A DNA stretch of 64,000 nucleotides from positions 560,214 to 624,213 of the forward strand of contig NZ_BMHD01000001.1 in the NCBI RefSeq assembly GCF_014640535.1. The letters are read 5' to 3'. Of this stretch, positions 63,780 to 64,000 are shown in pieces. Position numbers and translations under genes: made by a program. The notes under the pieces are model-generated. The model was given only the letters and a program-made list of their open reading frames with translations, was not told the origin of the DNA and did not search any database. The stretch's first letter is position 1. Each line of letters begins with the position of its first letter. The DNA is from Cnuibacter physcomitrellae. GTDB lineage: Bacteria; Actinomycetota; Actinomycetes; Actinomycetales; Microbacteriaceae.

Positions 63780-63852
63780 TGGGCCCTACCGGGCTCGAAC
63801 CGATGACATCCACGGTGTAAGCGTGGCGCTCTACCAACTGAGCTAAAGGCCC
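63780..63852 (-). tRNA. tRNA-Val (UAC anticodon)
   Basis: A complete cloverleaf on the minus strand: acceptor GGGCCTT with AGGGCCC plus discriminator A, D arm GCTC-AGTTGGTA-GAGC, anticodon arm CCACG-CTTACAC-CGTGG (anticodon TAC), T arm with GGTTCGAGCC. No encoded CCA. Confidence 0.96.
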
Positions 63853-63898
63853 CTGCCGCCCGAGTCTAGCGGCCTGCGCGCGTCCCCTCGGCGAGGCC

Positions 63899-63981
63899 GT
63901 CCGTATTCAGGATGTCCGGGGCGAATCGCCCGTTCTCAGGACGCATCACCCTGAGAACGGGCGGAGCTCCTGAAAACGGAC
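63899..63981. repeat. Nested inverted repeats (four copies of one 14-bp motif)
   Basis: Inner arms CGCCCGTTCTCAGG (63927-63940) and CCTGAGAACGGGCG (63950-63963) are perfect complements with a 9-nt loop. Outer arms GTCCGTATTCAGGA (63899-63912) and TCCTGAAAACGGAC (63968-63981) match at 13 of 14. All four share CCGTTnTCAGGA. No gene is visible from 63853 to 64000. Confidence 0.75.
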
Positions 63982-64000
63982 GCTGCCAGTGGGGCGTGCC

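Overview
The window is high-GC actinobacterial DNA, most likely chromosomal DNA of a member of the Microbacteriaceae. This is inferred from the actinobacterium-restricted families (SepH, DUF3159, DUF3710, DUF3093, DUF4193, DUF4191, DUF3151, PAC2), the order dxs-acnA ... topoisomerase IV ... gatD-murT-sigA, and widespread leaderless-type starts (a TANNNT -10 box 6-7 nt before ATG/GTG). No single gene fixes the genus.

Positions 1-35454 and 46354-64000 are ordinary chromosome. In order: the end of a fatty-acid-oxidation gene; a secreted glucoamylase; a DHFR-fold protein; dxs; aconitase with a palindromic operator; a CtpE-like P-type ATPase in one operon with DUF3159, DUF3710 and dut; SepH; an alkaline-phosphatase-fold protein; topoisomerase IV parC and parE; a gatD-murT pair beside the principal sigma factor; an MFS carrier; PAC2; leucyl aminopeptidase; lpdA-sucB; and glnA under a four-half-site GlnR-type operator. 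After the insert come an aldo/keto reductase, glnE-glnA2 (control of glutamine synthetase), a membrane pseudo-hydrolase, panB, polyphosphate glucokinase, the RNase P RNA, a wall-anchored phosphoesterase, a Nif3/coiled-coil operon, an SDR-DUF3151 operon, two coupled unknown genes and tRNA-Val(UAC).

Positions 35433-46353 are a mobile element of about 10.9 kb inserted at the 3' end of glnA. It is bounded by a 28-bp direct repeat that keeps the glnA reading frame intact and leaves the host glnA terminator stranded at the far end. It carries a tyrosine integrase, an XRE repressor with a divergent early promoter, three small excisionase-like HTH proteins, a run of overlapping small unknown genes, an HNH nuclease, one phage structural gene (an 871-aa tape-measure protein), and a coupled pair consisting of a possible HEPN protein and a membrane protein. 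There is no terminase, portal, capsid, tail-tube or lysis gene, and the frames look intact. I read it as a phage-satellite-like island rather than a decayed prophage.

The observation I rate highest is in the core genome. The GatD homologue has Gly94 where the glutaminase nucleophile Cys should be, and its partner MurT lacks the four-Cys zinc ribbon. Neither protein contains any cysteine. In a family whose peptidoglycan is cross-linked through the D-Glu alpha-carboxyl (group B), this suggests that MurT-GatD no longer amidates D-Glu and may instead load the interpeptide-bridge amino acid onto that carboxyl. This is a hypothesis, stated with its tests below.
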